A stretch of DNA of 39,882 bases, taken from positions 43,236 to 83,117 of the forward strand of contig LQBE01000041.1 of the NCBI GenBank assembly GCA_002029975.1, given 5' to 3'. The translations under genes and the position numbers were made by a program. This stretch comes from a delta proteobacterium ML8_F1 (GTDB lineage: Bacteria; Bacillota; Clostridia; Peptostreptococcales; Acidaminobacteraceae). Numbering within the stretch: the first letter of the stretch is position 1; every line of letters begins with the position of its first letter. Below the pieces are notes generated by a model. The model was not told where the DNA came from. It made no database searches and saw only the letters and a list, made by a program, of their open reading frames with translations. Below, one piece after another: positions 1-8,299 of the stretch.

Positions 1-21
1 GATATTTCAGGAGTCCCGCTG

Positions 22-402
22 ATGAATATTACGCTGCCTGTGACCCTGGTTCTTGCTTTGATGGTAATCATGAGTGTGATGGTGCTTGTCTTTGACTATT
101 TTACTTATCTCAACCAGAATATTGAGATGATTTATGTGATGAGGCCTTATCTGTATCATCTGGGGGATCGGGGAGAGTTGACCCCGCAGCAGCTTCAAAT
201 CATCGAAGAAAGACTTGAAAATATCGGTCTTGAGGCGGTCGAGATCGATATTCTGGGAAGCGGTGGTTTTGGCGGGAAAATGACTGTAGAAGTCACCGGC
301 CGGGGGGAGAGTTCCCGACTTGCCGGCTTTCTCAGACGGGAAAACAAGGCCCTCGACTATCACTACCGGCGGGAAGTCATCATTACAAGGATCAGCAATT
401 GA
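22..402 (+). CDS. small single-span membrane protein of a Tad/Flp-type pilus locus
   Basis: 126 residues. A hydrophobic segment at about residues 4-27 is followed by a polar domain of about 95 residues with no cysteines. This is the shape of TadE-like or other minor pilus proteins, but no diagnostic motif is visible. The ATG at 22 has AGGAG at 9-13, an ideal spacing. The stop codon overlaps the TTG start of the next gene (TTGA), so the two are translationally coupled. The pilus assignment rests mainly on the CpaB-like protein two genes downstream. The locus continues off the left edge of the window, so the partner genes (ATPase, TadB/C) are not visible. Function is inferred from context. Confidence 0.6.
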   Translation: MNITLPVTLVLALMVIMSVMVLVFDYFTYLNQNIEMIYVMRPYLYHLGDRGELTPQQLQIIEERLENIGLEAVEIDILGSGGFGGKMTVEVTGRGESSRLAGFLRRENKALDYHYRREVIITRISN

Positions 403-809
403 GCGATATGATGGTTTCAATCACTATATTTTTACTGGTGGGGCTGCTTTTGCTGCCTGCAGGACTTTTTCTGATTGAAAAGGCCCTGCATCTGTACCAG
501 CTGGAGGTCGTTAAGGACCATCTGGACCTGGGACTGGACTGGATCCTCGTGTCCCTTGAACCTGGGGCCCTTTCCGATGGGAGGCTCAGGGTCAGCAACT
601 GGGAGGTAGAAGCCCGGCTGGGCAGTTATCTCCAGGAGAGGGGAGTCGTCTGTGATGACGTGAAGGTGGTCCTGTTGCCCAGAGGCGGGACCCTCGAGGG
701 TGAAGTGAGACTCAAAGTGAAGGTGATGGCCAACCTGATTAATAAAAATCTATTGAATAGGGAGACATATGAGATTATTAGAAAGATTAAGATTCCAGTG
801 GACCGATAA
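399..809 (+). CDS. second small membrane protein of the pilus-like locus
   Basis: 136 residues with one strongly hydrophobic helix at about residues 5-26, then a soluble domain. I choose the TTG at 399 because AAGG lies 8 bases upstream and the codon overlaps the previous stop. ATG at 408 is the alternative. Size and layout match its upstream neighbour, so both may be pseudopilin-like or TadE/TadF-like subunits. The 3' end overlaps the next gene by 41 bases, so the three genes form one tightly packed translational unit. No catalytic motif is seen; the role is inferred from context. Confidence 0.6.
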   Translation: MSDMMVSITIFLLVGLLLLPAGLFLIEKALHLYQLEVVKDHLDLGLDWILVSLEPGALSDGRLRVSNWEVEARLGSYLQERGVVCDDVKVVLLPRGGTLEGEVRLKVKVMANLINKNLLNRETYEIIRKIKIPVDR

Positions 810-1374
810 CCGCAGGAAAATGATTCTGGTACTGTCGATGATACTTTCCCTGAGTCTGATAATTATTCAGTCCCTGTTATTGGGAGCAGACCCCGTGCAA
901 CAGGTGTTTTTTGCTACCCGGACCATAGAGGCTGGAGAGACCATGGGTTCCCACAATACTGAAAAACACATTGTTGCAAGGGAGCTGCCGGAAAGGTTTT
1001 CCTATGTCCGGGAGGTTGAGGGCCTGGTGGCGGCTCAAAGGCTTCTCCCCGGTGAAGTCATCTTGAAAGCCAGTACTGCCGGGAAGAAGGATTTTTACGA
1101 CAAAAAAGAAACAGAATACCTGGTCAGCCTGAAAATGGATGAAGAAACCACTGCCGCTTATCATTTCGAACAGGGACAGTGGGTGGACCTGATCCATGTC
1201 ACGGAGAATTCCCCGGTTCCAATGAAGGTTTTTGAGGAAATCTTTGTACAGGAACTCATCTATGAAGATCCCAAGGCGATTTACCCTCAAACGCTTCTAC
1301 TGAGAGTGGAGGAGGAGGTCAGAAATTATATTCTGACACATAGAAGGGAAGGTCGTTTTGAGATATCGCCATGA
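769..1374 (+). CDS. CpaB/RcpC-like SAF-domain pilus assembly protein
   Basis: 201 residues. A basic N-terminus and one transmembrane helix (about residues 18-38) are followed by a SAF-type domain at about 45-100, recognisable from the pattern of an A-T-R-x-I-x-A-G-E core, V-x-G-x-V-A-A-x-R-L-x-P-G-E and a following K/S/T-rich strand. SAF domains of this type occur in CpaB/RcpC, which supports secretin or pilus assembly at the envelope in Tad/Flp systems. The C-terminal part is a divergent RcpC-like domain. ATG at 769 has AGGGAG only 4 bases upstream; ATG at 820 is an alternative start just before the helix. It is the last gene of its unit and is followed directly by a terminator. Confidence 0.7.
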   Translation: MRLLERLRFQWTDNRRKMILVLSMILSLSLIIIQSLLLGADPVQQVFFATRTIEAGETMGSHNTEKHIVARELPERFSYVREVEGLVAAQRLLPGEVILKASTAGKKDFYDKKETEYLVSLKMDEETTAAYHFEQGQWVDLIHVTENSPVPMKVFEEIFVQELIYEDPKAIYPQTLLLRVEEEVRNYILTHRREGRFEISP

Positions 1375-1405
1375 AAAAAGCAGATCCGTCAAAGATCTGC
1401 TTTTT
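1374..1405. terminator. bidirectional intrinsic terminator between the pilus locus and buk
   Basis: The stem AAAGCAGATC/GATCTGCTTT has arms 1377-1386 and 1394-1403 and a 7-base loop. It is flanked by an A-run on the left and a T-run on the right, so it can end both the rightward pilus unit and the leftward buk operon. Confidence 0.85.
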
Positions 1406-1410
1406 GTATG

Positions 1411-2475
1411 CTAGTCAATATCGTATTCCCTGGCGGATTCTTCCCCCTGGAGGACCCTGAAGGTTCCATTGGCCAGGGCCTGCAGTTCGTTTTCCCCCGG
1501 GCTGACAATCACCGGGGCAATGAATCCAACTCTTTTGCTGATCCACTCAGTGATCCGTTTTGAGTAGGCGATGCCGCCGGTCAGGATGATGTGGTCGACG
1601 CTGCCGCTGAGGACGGTGGCAAGCTCTCCGATTCCTTTGGCAATCTGATAGGCCATGGCCTCGTAAACCAGCAGTGCCTCAGTGTCGCCGGCTTCAATCA
1701 TTTCCTCGACCTTGAGGGCTTCATTGGTGCCCAGGTAGGACACAAGGCCACCCTTGCCGCGGAGTTTCTTTTTCATAGTGGCCTGGTCGTTTTTGTAGCT
1801 CATGGCCACAAGGTCCTTCCCCGGCAGACCGCCGGACCGTTCGGGAGAGAAGGGCCCCTCGTCATCGGAAACGATGTCGATCATTTTGCCCCCGGAAATT
1901 GCCGCAATGGTGATGCCGCCCCCTAAATGGGCCACGATGGCATTGAAGGCAGAGAGATCCTTCCCTTTGGATTTGGCCGTATTGATGGCTACAGAGCGAA
2001 TATTGAGGGCGTGGACAAGGCTGCGTCTGGGGATTTCCTTGAGACCGGACAACCGGGCGATGTCCTGAAGTTCGTCCACCGCCACCGGATCATAGATATA
2101 GGCATCGATCCCTGCATGCTTTGCAATTTCGAAGGCTATCAAGGCGCCGAGATTGGAGGCGTGTTCCACTACTGGATTGAAACGCAGCCGGTCCACCATT
2201 TTCTGGTTAACCAGGTAGGCGCCGGATGCTACCGGCGGCAGGAGTCCCCCTCTGCCGACTACGGCGCTCAGATCCTGGACAGTGATTCCGATTTCCTTCA
2301 AAAATGCCATGATGCTTTCATAACGCATGGCATATTGGTCCGTGATTTTCTCGAAGCCTTCCAAGGTTTCACTGGGGTGGACGATATTGGTTTTGTGAAG
2401 CTCCTGCTGGTTTTCAAATACGGCCACCTTGGTTGAGGTGGAACCCGGGTTGATGGCAAGAATGAGTTTTCCCAT
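1411..2475 (-). CDS. buk: butyrate kinase
   Basis: 354 residues, the usual length for butyrate kinase. It interconverts butyryl phosphate (or branched or aryl acyl phosphate) and ADP with the acid and ATP, giving substrate-level phosphorylation in the cytoplasm. The ASKHA-family N-terminal motif AINPGSTSTKVAVF lies at residues 7-20 and the phosphate-loop motif HLGGGIT at about residue 185. The ATG has AAAGGAG upstream with good spacing. It is the last gene of an operon after iorA, iorB and a membrane protein. That points to a role in the energy-yielding end of amino acid or 2-keto acid oxidation. No phosphotransacylase gene (ptb) is present in the window. Confidence 0.93.
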   Translation of the reverse strand: MGKLILAINPGSTSTKVAVFENQQELHKTNIVHPSETLEGFEKITDQYAMRYESIMAFLKEIGITVQDLSAVVGRGGLLPPVASGAYLVNQKMVDRLRFNPVVEHASNLGALIAFEIAKHAGIDAYIYDPVAVDELQDIARLSGLKEIPRRSLVHALNIRSVAINTAKSKGKDLSAFNAIVAHLGGGITIAAISGGKMIDIVSDDEGPFSPERSGGLPGKDLVAMSYKNDQATMKKKLRGKGGLVSYLGTNEALKVEEMIEAGDTEALLVYEAMAYQIAKGIGELATVLSGSVDHIILTGGIAYSKRITEWISKRVGFIAPVIVSPGENELQALANGTFRVLQGEESAREYDID

Positions 2476-2494
2476 TTTTTAGACTCCTTTCAGA

Positions 2495-3145
2495 TTAAGC
2501 GGATTTCATTTTTCTCGAGAAGGCGAGAATGGCTCCGAGGGCTACAGACAGATAGGCGGCGACCACCACCCGGTATTCTCCAGGGAGTAAAAACGTAATG
2601 GTGTGGGCCGGTATCCAGAACAAAGGGATGGTCTTCATCACAACAAAGGAAATGAACCCGTACCAGTCGATTCGGGATTCGACCGCCTTCAAATCGATTC
2701 GAGTGTTTTTGTTGGCCACCTTGGCATCGATGATGGTATCGGTAATGCGGTGGAAGGCCATAAAGGTCGGGGCAAAGGTGAGATTCATGAATGCACTGGT
2801 GAAAAAGGCAAAGGCGAAGGAGGAGCCTTTGAAGGGGAGCAGGCCGCTGTTCATGCCTGCGGTGACCCCTGCGCCGTAGATGTTGAAAATCAGCGTGATG
2901 ATGATGCCCAGAAAACCCCAGACCAGGGCCCGGTATAAAAGGCCGCCGGGATTGATCCACTCGCCGGAGCTTATCCTGATGGAAAGAAGTTCTCCCATGG
3001 TGGCCAGAAGCATGAACTTCAAAAAGCCGCCCGCCAGGGGATAAGTGCTAGTCAAGCCTATGAAACTGGTGCGGCTGGATTCGAAAACAAATATCAGTGA
3101 AAACAGAACCAGTACGCCGCCCCAGATAAAATCTCCTTTTTTCAA
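2495..3145 (-). CDS. conserved multi-pass membrane protein, possibly Mpv17/PMP22-like
   Basis: 216 residues with about five hydrophobic segments. The motif GGFLKFMLLATMGELLSIR and the later run FTSAFMNLTFAPTFMAFHR resemble a family found in clostridia and often labelled Mpv17/PMP22-like. The substrate or function is unknown. The start is TTG at 3143-3145, with GGGAGG 8 bases upstream. The gene lies 14 bases after iorB and 19 bases before buk on the same strand, so it belongs to the operon. It might move an acid, ion or precursor linked to arylpyruvate or branched-chain fermentation, but nothing in the sequence proves this. Confidence 0.75.
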   Translation of the reverse strand: MKKGDFIWGGVLVLFSLIFVFESSRTSFIGLTSTYPLAGGFLKFMLLATMGELLSIRISSGEWINPGGLLYRALVWGFLGIIITLIFNIYGAGVTAGMNSGLLPFKGSSFAFAFFTSAFMNLTFAPTFMAFHRITDTIIDAKVANKNTRIDLKAVESRIDWYGFISFVVMKTIPLFWIPAHTITFLLPGEYRVVVAAYLSVALGAILAFSRKMKSA

Positions 3146-3159
3146 ATGAAAATCCTCCC

Positions 3160-3735
3160 TTATATTTCCTTCATTCCGGCACTAAGGGCCTGAATGTTGA
3201 TATCGACAAAGGCTTCTTTGACATTTTCCCTGATGATTTCTTCCCAGTTCAGATCCTCAAGCGCCATGGATTTGATCAGAGCGCCAAGGAGGACCACGTT
3301 CATGGTCCTGCGATTGCCGAGGGATTTCGCGATGTCACTGGCATCAATTACTGTGGTGTTCGCTTTCTCCCGGATTCGCTCAAGGATATTCTGGGGATAG
3401 CTGTCGATACCGGAATTGATCCTGACCGAGGGCAGCTGATAGTTGTTGATGACCATTTTCCCCGTCGGTTTGAGATGACCCAGCCATCTGAGGGCCTCCA
3501 TCATCTCAAAGGCGACAATGATATCGGCATCCCCCTTGTCGATGACCGGAGAATGGACCTCCTCCCCATAGCGGACCTGGGAGACTACGGAGCCGCCTCT
3601 TTGGGACATGCCGTGGATTTCAGCCATTTTCACATCGTACCCGTGGGCCACGAGACCATTGGATAGAATTTTACTGGCAGTGATGGTCCCTTGACCGCCC
3701 ACGCCGACTAGCAGGATATTTTTTGTGGTACTCAT
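3160..3735 (-). CDS. iorB: indolepyruvate:ferredoxin oxidoreductase, beta subunit
   Basis: 191 residues of the gamma-type 2-oxoacid oxidoreductase domain, with the hallmark GVGGQGTITASKIL near the N-terminus and SQRGGSV at about residue 46. It partners IorA to oxidise aryl pyruvates (from transamination of Trp, Phe, Tyr) to aryl-CoA, reducing ferredoxin. An upstream in-frame start exists at 3804, but the real start is ATG 3733-3735. That ATG overlaps the iorA stop as ATGA and has a run of AAAGGGGG at proper spacing. The overlap implies translational coupling and a 1:1 complex. Confidence 0.93.
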   Translation of the reverse strand: MSTTKNILLVGVGGQGTITASKILSNGLVAHGYDVKMAEIHGMSQRGGSVVSQVRYGEEVHSPVIDKGDADIIVAFEMMEALRWLGHLKPTGKMVINNYQLPSVRINSGIDSYPQNILERIREKANTTVIDASDIAKSLGNRRTMNVVLLGALIKSMALEDLNWEEIIRENVKEAFVDINIQALSAGMKEI

Positions 3736-5519
3736 CGGGCAACCCCCTTTACACTGATGGCATTGACTGGACAGGTCTGCAGACAGACCTGACAACCCAC
3801 ACACTGATTGGTATCGATGGAGACCCTGCGCTTTTCAGGATGCCAGATGAGTGCGGGACATCCGGTTTTTAGGCATTTTTTACAGCCGATGCATGTGGAT
3901 TCGTCCACGACGCACTGGGAATCAATGGCTCCGAATTCCTCAAGGTCCTGAGGAGAGTATTTTTTAAGGGCGCAGGGGTAGCGGGTGATGATGACGGAGG
4001 GTTCATTGTCAATGGCCAGGGCCCAGTCAAGGGCCTCATTCACTTCGTCAAGGTGGTGGGGATTGATCACTCTGACGTGTTTGACTCCCATGGCCTTGAC
4101 AACATCCTCTATTTCCACGATGGTGGTGGGCATTCCCTGAAGGGTGTATCCGGTGCCGGGATGGTCCTGATGTCCTGTCATGCCGGTAATCCGGTTGTCG
4201 AGTATGCAGGTAATGGTATTGGAGCGGTTGTAGATGACATCCAGGAGAGAATTCATACCGGTATGGAAAAAGGTAGAGTCACCGATGGTGGCTACCGCCC
4301 GCATGTCTTCATTGTACCGGTTGAAAATGGTCTGGGCGCCGTGGGCCATGCTGACGCTTGCCCCCATACAGATGGTGGTGTCCTTGGCGTTGAGAGGTTC
4401 GAAACCGCTGAGTCCATAACATCCGATGTCGCCGTTGATCATGATGTTCTTTCTTTTACCAAGCTCGTAATAGAATCCGCGATGGGGGCATCCGGCACAG
4501 AGGGTGGGGGGTCTGGGTACCATATCCGAGGCATCGTAGTCGATAACCTCCAGCTTTTCCTCTAAAAAGGCACTGCGGATGATTTCCGGACTCAGTTCAC
4601 CCTGATTGGAAAGCCTCTCTTTTCCGATGCAGTGGATGCCCCGGGACTTGATCTGCTCTTCAATATAAGGTTCGAGTTCCTCGATGACATAGAGGGTCTC
4701 GACTTCCCTGGCGAAATCCTCAATCTTCTTGAAGGGCAGGGGGTGGGTAAAACCGAGTTTCAGATAGGATGCCCGGTCCCCGAAAACTTCCTTTGCATAT
4801 TCATAGGAAATTCCCGAGGCGATGACGCCGATTTTTTTATCATGCCATTCAATGAAATTCAAAGGGGTTTCGTTGCTGAAGGCTTCTAGAGCCGTCAGGC
4901 GTTTTTCGACCTTTGCGTGAAGCTTTCTGGCAGTAGAGGGGACGGCGTCAAATTTATCAAGCTGCTTTGTATAGGGCTTTTTCTCCCCCTCCACCCTGTC
5001 GCCGAGGTTGACGAGGCTCTTGGAATGACAGATTCTTGTGGTCACCCGAAGGAGAACAAGACTGTCGTAGGTCTCACTGATTCTGATGGCCTCCACCACC
5101 ATGTCCTTGGCCTCCTGGGAATTGCTGGGCTCAAGCATGGGGATTTTTGAAAACCTGGCATAGTAACGGTTGTCCTGTTCGTTCTGGGATGAATGCATCC
5201 CGGGTTCGTCTGCGGTGACTAAGACCGTCCCTCCGGTGACTCCGGTATAAGCGAAGGTGAAGAGGGGGTCTGCAGCGACGTTCACACCGACGTGTTTCAT
5301 GGAAGCAATGGCCCTGCCTCCGGCTATGGAGGCGCCGATGACAGCCTCTAGGGCAACCTTTTCATTGGGGGCCCACTCTGCGATGATGTCTTCTTTGTAG
5401 AGGGCTATGTTTTCTAGTATTTCCGTCGAGGGAGTGCCTGGATAGGCGCTGGCATACACGATGCCGCCTTCGTAGGCTCCCCGGGCAATGGCCTCATTGC
5501 CTGTCAGTAGTTTTTTCAC
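3732..5519 (-). CDS. iorA: indolepyruvate:ferredoxin oxidoreductase, alpha subunit
   Basis: 595 residues, a typical IorA length. The N-terminal pyrimidine-binding domain starts with a YPGTPSTEI motif. A central region carries the thiamine-diphosphate domain (CAGCPHRGF, GDIGCYGL and GDSTFFHTG). The last 55 residues carry two [4Fe-4S] clusters of ferredoxin type (CIGCKKCLKTGC and CVGCQVCLQTCP). The enzyme oxidatively decarboxylates aryl or other 2-keto acids with CoA and ferredoxin. The start is GTG 5517-5519, with AAGGAGG 7 bases upstream. It is the first gene of the ior-membrane protein-buk operon and is preceded by a near-consensus promoter. Confidence 0.95.
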   Translation of the reverse strand: MKKLLTGNEAIARGAYEGGIVYASAYPGTPSTEILENIALYKEDIIAEWAPNEKVALEAVIGASIAGGRAIASMKHVGVNVAADPLFTFAYTGVTGGTVLVTADEPGMHSSQNEQDNRYYARFSKIPMLEPSNSQEAKDMVVEAIRISETYDSLVLLRVTTRICHSKSLVNLGDRVEGEKKPYTKQLDKFDAVPSTARKLHAKVEKRLTALEAFSNETPLNFIEWHDKKIGVIASGISYEYAKEVFGDRASYLKLGFTHPLPFKKIEDFAREVETLYVIEELEPYIEEQIKSRGIHCIGKERLSNQGELSPEIIRSAFLEEKLEVIDYDASDMVPRPPTLCAGCPHRGFYYELGKRKNIMINGDIGCYGLSGFEPLNAKDTTICMGASVSMAHGAQTIFNRYNEDMRAVATIGDSTFFHTGMNSLLDVIYNRSNTITCILDNRITGMTGHQDHPGTGYTLQGMPTTIVEIEDVVKAMGVKHVRVINPHHLDEVNEALDWALAIDNEPSVIITRYPCALKKYSPQDLEEFGAIDSQCVVDESTCIGCKKCLKTGCPALIWHPEKRRVSIDTNQCVGCQVCLQTCPVNAISVKGVAR

Positions 5520-5553
5520 CCTGTGTCCTCCTTGTCTGTTTTTTCACCCTATC

Positions 5554-5582
5554 ATTATACTAAATAATTTTAGGTTTTACAA
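5554..5582 (-). promoter_or_regulatory. sigma-A promoter of the iorAB-buk operon
   Basis: On the minus strand, TTGTAA (5577-5582) and TATAAT (5554-5559) are 17 bases apart, about 35 bases before the GTG start of iorA. Confidence 0.8.
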
Positions 5583-5593
5583 AAACATTGTAA

Positions 5594-5607
5594 TTCCCCA
5601 AGGGGAA
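5594..5607. promoter_or_regulatory. perfect palindrome in the iorA/MFS divergent region
   Basis: TTCCCCAAGGGGAA is a perfect 14-bp palindrome. It lies 11 bases upstream of the iorA -35 box and between the two divergent genes, a fitting position for a dimeric regulator. No regulator gene is adjacent; function is inferred. Confidence 0.35.
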
Positions 5608-5691
5608 GAAATCTTCGAAAGAGATGGCCACTTGTCTGAAGAATTTTGGTAGAATGGAAATAACTACAATCTTTGGAATGGAGATAACCAC

Positions 5692-6837
5692 GTGAAAAAA
5701 CTCAATCACTATGCCATCTTGTCCCTGTCTCTGATGACCATCATGTCCGGAGCGGTGGTGGCACCGGTACTTGGCCTCATTGCAGAGGAATTCCCGGATG
5801 CGGGGGATCTGTACATCCGGATGGTCATCGCTCTGCCGGCGCTGTTCATTGTCGCCTTCTCACTCGTTTCCGGCTATTTGTCCAGGTGGTTTCGCAAGAA
5901 AAAACTGGTGGTTGCCGGGGTGGTTCTTTTCTTTGTCGGAGGTGTCGGAGGAGCCATGGCCAACAGCATCACAGAGCTGCTGTTCACCAGGGCTGTTCTC
6001 GGCAGCGGTCTGGGACTGGTGCTCCCCCATTCCACGGGATTCATTGCGGACTTTTATGAAGGGTCCGACAGAATCCGGAACATGGGGTACTCCACGGCCA
6101 TGAACAATTTCGGTGGCATTTTCGCGACCATAGCTTCCGGCTATTTGGCCCTGGTTGACTGGCGGTACTCTTTTTATTTTTACGGGATTACTTTTTTTAT
6201 TCTGTTGTTGATTCTGGGTTTTCTGCCGGAGAAACCCCCTGCCAAAAGGAGCCTCCCGGCCAAAAGGGTCTCTGTGCCACCCAAAGTTGTTTTCATGGGT
6301 CTGTCCATGCTCGTGGTGACGCTGATTTTTTATTCCTCCCCCTCCAACCTGGCTCTTTTTGTGGCCCAGGAGGGTATCGGGACCAGCAATACCTCGGCCT
6401 TTCTGATTACAGTCCTGACCATATCAGGCTTCGGTTTCGGCATGGTTTTCAAAAGCATCAAGACAAGGCTGCGGTCCCATACCGGCACCTTCGGCTTTGG
6501 AGCCTTCATAGCCGGCTATGGGATTCTTGTCGGGTTTTCCGATCTTCCGGCCCTTTCTCTGGCCATGGTGTTGATTGGCTACGGTACCGGGACCTTGAAC
6601 CCCTTGATATTCTATACCACTTCCATGGTCTCAAAAAAAGAGGAAACCACCTTTTCCCTGGCTTTGGTGAGCGGGTCCATGTTCCTGGCCCAGTTTCTGA
6701 CCCCCTTTATCATTGGCGGCATTGCCAGCTACAGCGGGATTGCTTCCATCCGCCTACCCTTTTGGTTTTCCATTGGATTGGGCGGCGCGGCACTACTGGT
6801 CTATCTTCTCTTGAGGGAGAGGCTATATATTGACTAG
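5692..6837 (+). CDS. major facilitator superfamily transporter
   Basis: 381 residues with about 12 hydrophobic segments, the layout of MFS drug or metabolite transporters. A basic loop (SRWFRKKK) follows TM2, at the place of the family A motif. The substrate is not predictable. GTG at 5692 has TGGAGA upstream. An extended -10 (TGGTAGAAT, ending 5655) could serve it. It is divergent from iorA, so the two may share regulation; export of aryl or branched acids or amines is possible but unproven. The gene ends 38 bases before the aminopeptidase. Confidence 0.85.
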   Translation: MKKLNHYAILSLSLMTIMSGAVVAPVLGLIAEEFPDAGDLYIRMVIALPALFIVAFSLVSGYLSRWFRKKKLVVAGVVLFFVGGVGGAMANSITELLFTRAVLGSGLGLVLPHSTGFIADFYEGSDRIRNMGYSTAMNNFGGIFATIASGYLALVDWRYSFYFYGITFFILLLILGFLPEKPPAKRSLPAKRVSVPPKVVFMGLSMLVVTLIFYSSPSNLALFVAQEGIGTSNTSAFLITVLTISGFGFGMVFKSIKTRLRSHTGTFGFGAFIAGYGILVGFSDLPALSLAMVLIGYGTGTLNPLIFYTTSMVSKKEETTFSLALVSGSMFLAQFLTPFIIGGIASYSGIASIRLPFWFSIGLGGAALLVYLLLRERLYID

Positions 6838-6874
6838 GGATTGATGTATAATAAGAACCTGGGAGGGAAGAAAA

Positions 6875-8299
6875 ATGAAAATAAATGTCAACGCATCCAT
6901 CAGCGATCATCAGATGATCCTGGTTCCGGTCTATAAGCACCAGGTTTTGAAAAAGGACGAACTCGACCTCAACGGTGAACTGGAGTTTCTCTTTGATTTG
7001 AAAATATTCGACGGCAGTAAGGGAAGCTTTCATTTCCTGAGAAAAAACAAGAATATTCTTTTTTTCGGTCTGGGGGATGAAAGTGCGGTCACTCCCTCAA
7101 TCACCCGGGAAATGATTGGCGGTGCGGTCAGGGAAGCGAAAAAACTCAAGGCCAAAAGTCTGGTTTTCTACTGCAGGGAGCCGAAATATCTCGGGGCCCT
7201 GGTGGAAACGGTGATTTTGGCGGATTACGATTTTGAAGTCTACAAAACCGCTGACAGGGAACAGAAGATAGAAACCCTCAATCTTGTCCTCAAGGAAGAT
7301 TTCGATGAGGCGGTGATCAGGGAGTATCAAGCTCTGGCACAGGGGACCATGATTGCCAGAGATCTGGCCAACGAGCCTGCCAATATCCTGAACCCGGCAG
7401 AACTGGCCAGGCGGACCAGGGACCTGGGGGAAACCTTTGGCTTCGAGGTCGAGGTGTACGGTCGAGAGGCGATAGAGAAGGAAAGGATGGCGGCCTATCT
7501 AGCGGTGGCTTCCGCTTCAGAAAACGAGCCCCAGCTGATTGTAATGCGCTACAAGGGGGCGCCTGCAACGAAAAAGACCTACGGGCTTGTGGGCAAGGGT
7601 CTCACCTACGATTCCGGTGGGCTTTCCATCAAACCCACTGACGGGATGGTCACCATGAAGGGGGACATGAGCGGCAGTGCCGCGGTAATCGGGACCTTCA
7701 CAGCCCTGAGCGCAAATGGGGTCAAAGCCAATGTGACGGGGGTGATTGCCGCCTGTGAAAACATGATTTCAGGGAAGGGCTTTCGGCCGGGGGATATCCT
7801 CAGAGCAAGAAACGGCAAGACCATTTTTGTAGGCAACACCGATGCCGAGGGAAGGCTGACCCTTGCGGATGCCCTGGATTATATCATTGAAAAAGAAAAG
7901 GTGGATGAGGTGGTGGATATAGCGACCCTGACAGGAGCGGCCGTCAGAGCGCTCGGTCACACCACCACGGCGATCCTGGGAAATTCTGCTGAAAAAATCG
8001 GTGCATTTTTCAAGGCTTCAGAACCGGCGGATGAAAGACTGTGGGAGCTGCCTCTGTTTGATGACTACAAGGATCAGCTCAAGCATCATGAGGCCGACTT
8101 GAACAACCTGGGCGGGGATCCGGGTACAATTACCGCAGCGGCCTTCCTGGAAAATTTCGTTGGTGAAACGCCCTGGGTCCATCTGGATATTGCCGGCACG
8201 GCCTTTTCAGAAAAGGCCAGGGGCTATCGGCCCAAGGGGGCTACCGGTATGGGTGTCAGGCTCCTCTACCACTATATCAAAGGGGATGAGTCCAATTAA
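6875..8299 (+). CDS. pepA: cytosolic (leucyl) aminopeptidase, M17 family
   Basis: 474 residues, the normal M17 length. It releases N-terminal residues from peptides with two bound metal ions and forms hexamers in the cytoplasm. The metal and catalytic motifs are present: K241 and D246 in GKGLTYDSGG, D264 in the MKGDMSG stretch, and the signature NTDAEGRLTLADAL from residue 321. The ATG at 6875 has GGGAGGGAAG upstream. A TATAAT lies at 6847-6852, but no good -35 box matches it, so co-transcription with the MFS gene is possible. The rRNA methyltransferase start overlaps its 3' end. Confidence 0.93.
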   Translation: MKINVNASISDHQMILVPVYKHQVLKKDELDLNGELEFLFDLKIFDGSKGSFHFLRKNKNILFFGLGDESAVTPSITREMIGGAVREAKKLKAKSLVFYCREPKYLGALVETVILADYDFEVYKTADREQKIETLNLVLKEDFDEAVIREYQALAQGTMIARDLANEPANILNPAELARRTRDLGETFGFEVEVYGREAIEKERMAAYLAVASASENEPQLIVMRYKGAPATKKTYGLVGKGLTYDSGGLSIKPTDGMVTMKGDMSGSAAVIGTFTALSANGVKANVTGVIAACENMISGKGFRPGDILRARNGKTIFVGNTDAEGRLTLADALDYIIEKEKVDEVVDIATLTGAAVRALGHTTTAILGNSAEKIGAFFKASEPADERLWELPLFDDYKDQLKHHEADLNNLGGDPGTITAAAFLENFVGETPWVHLDIAGTAFSEKARGYRPKGATGMGVRLLYHYIKGDESN

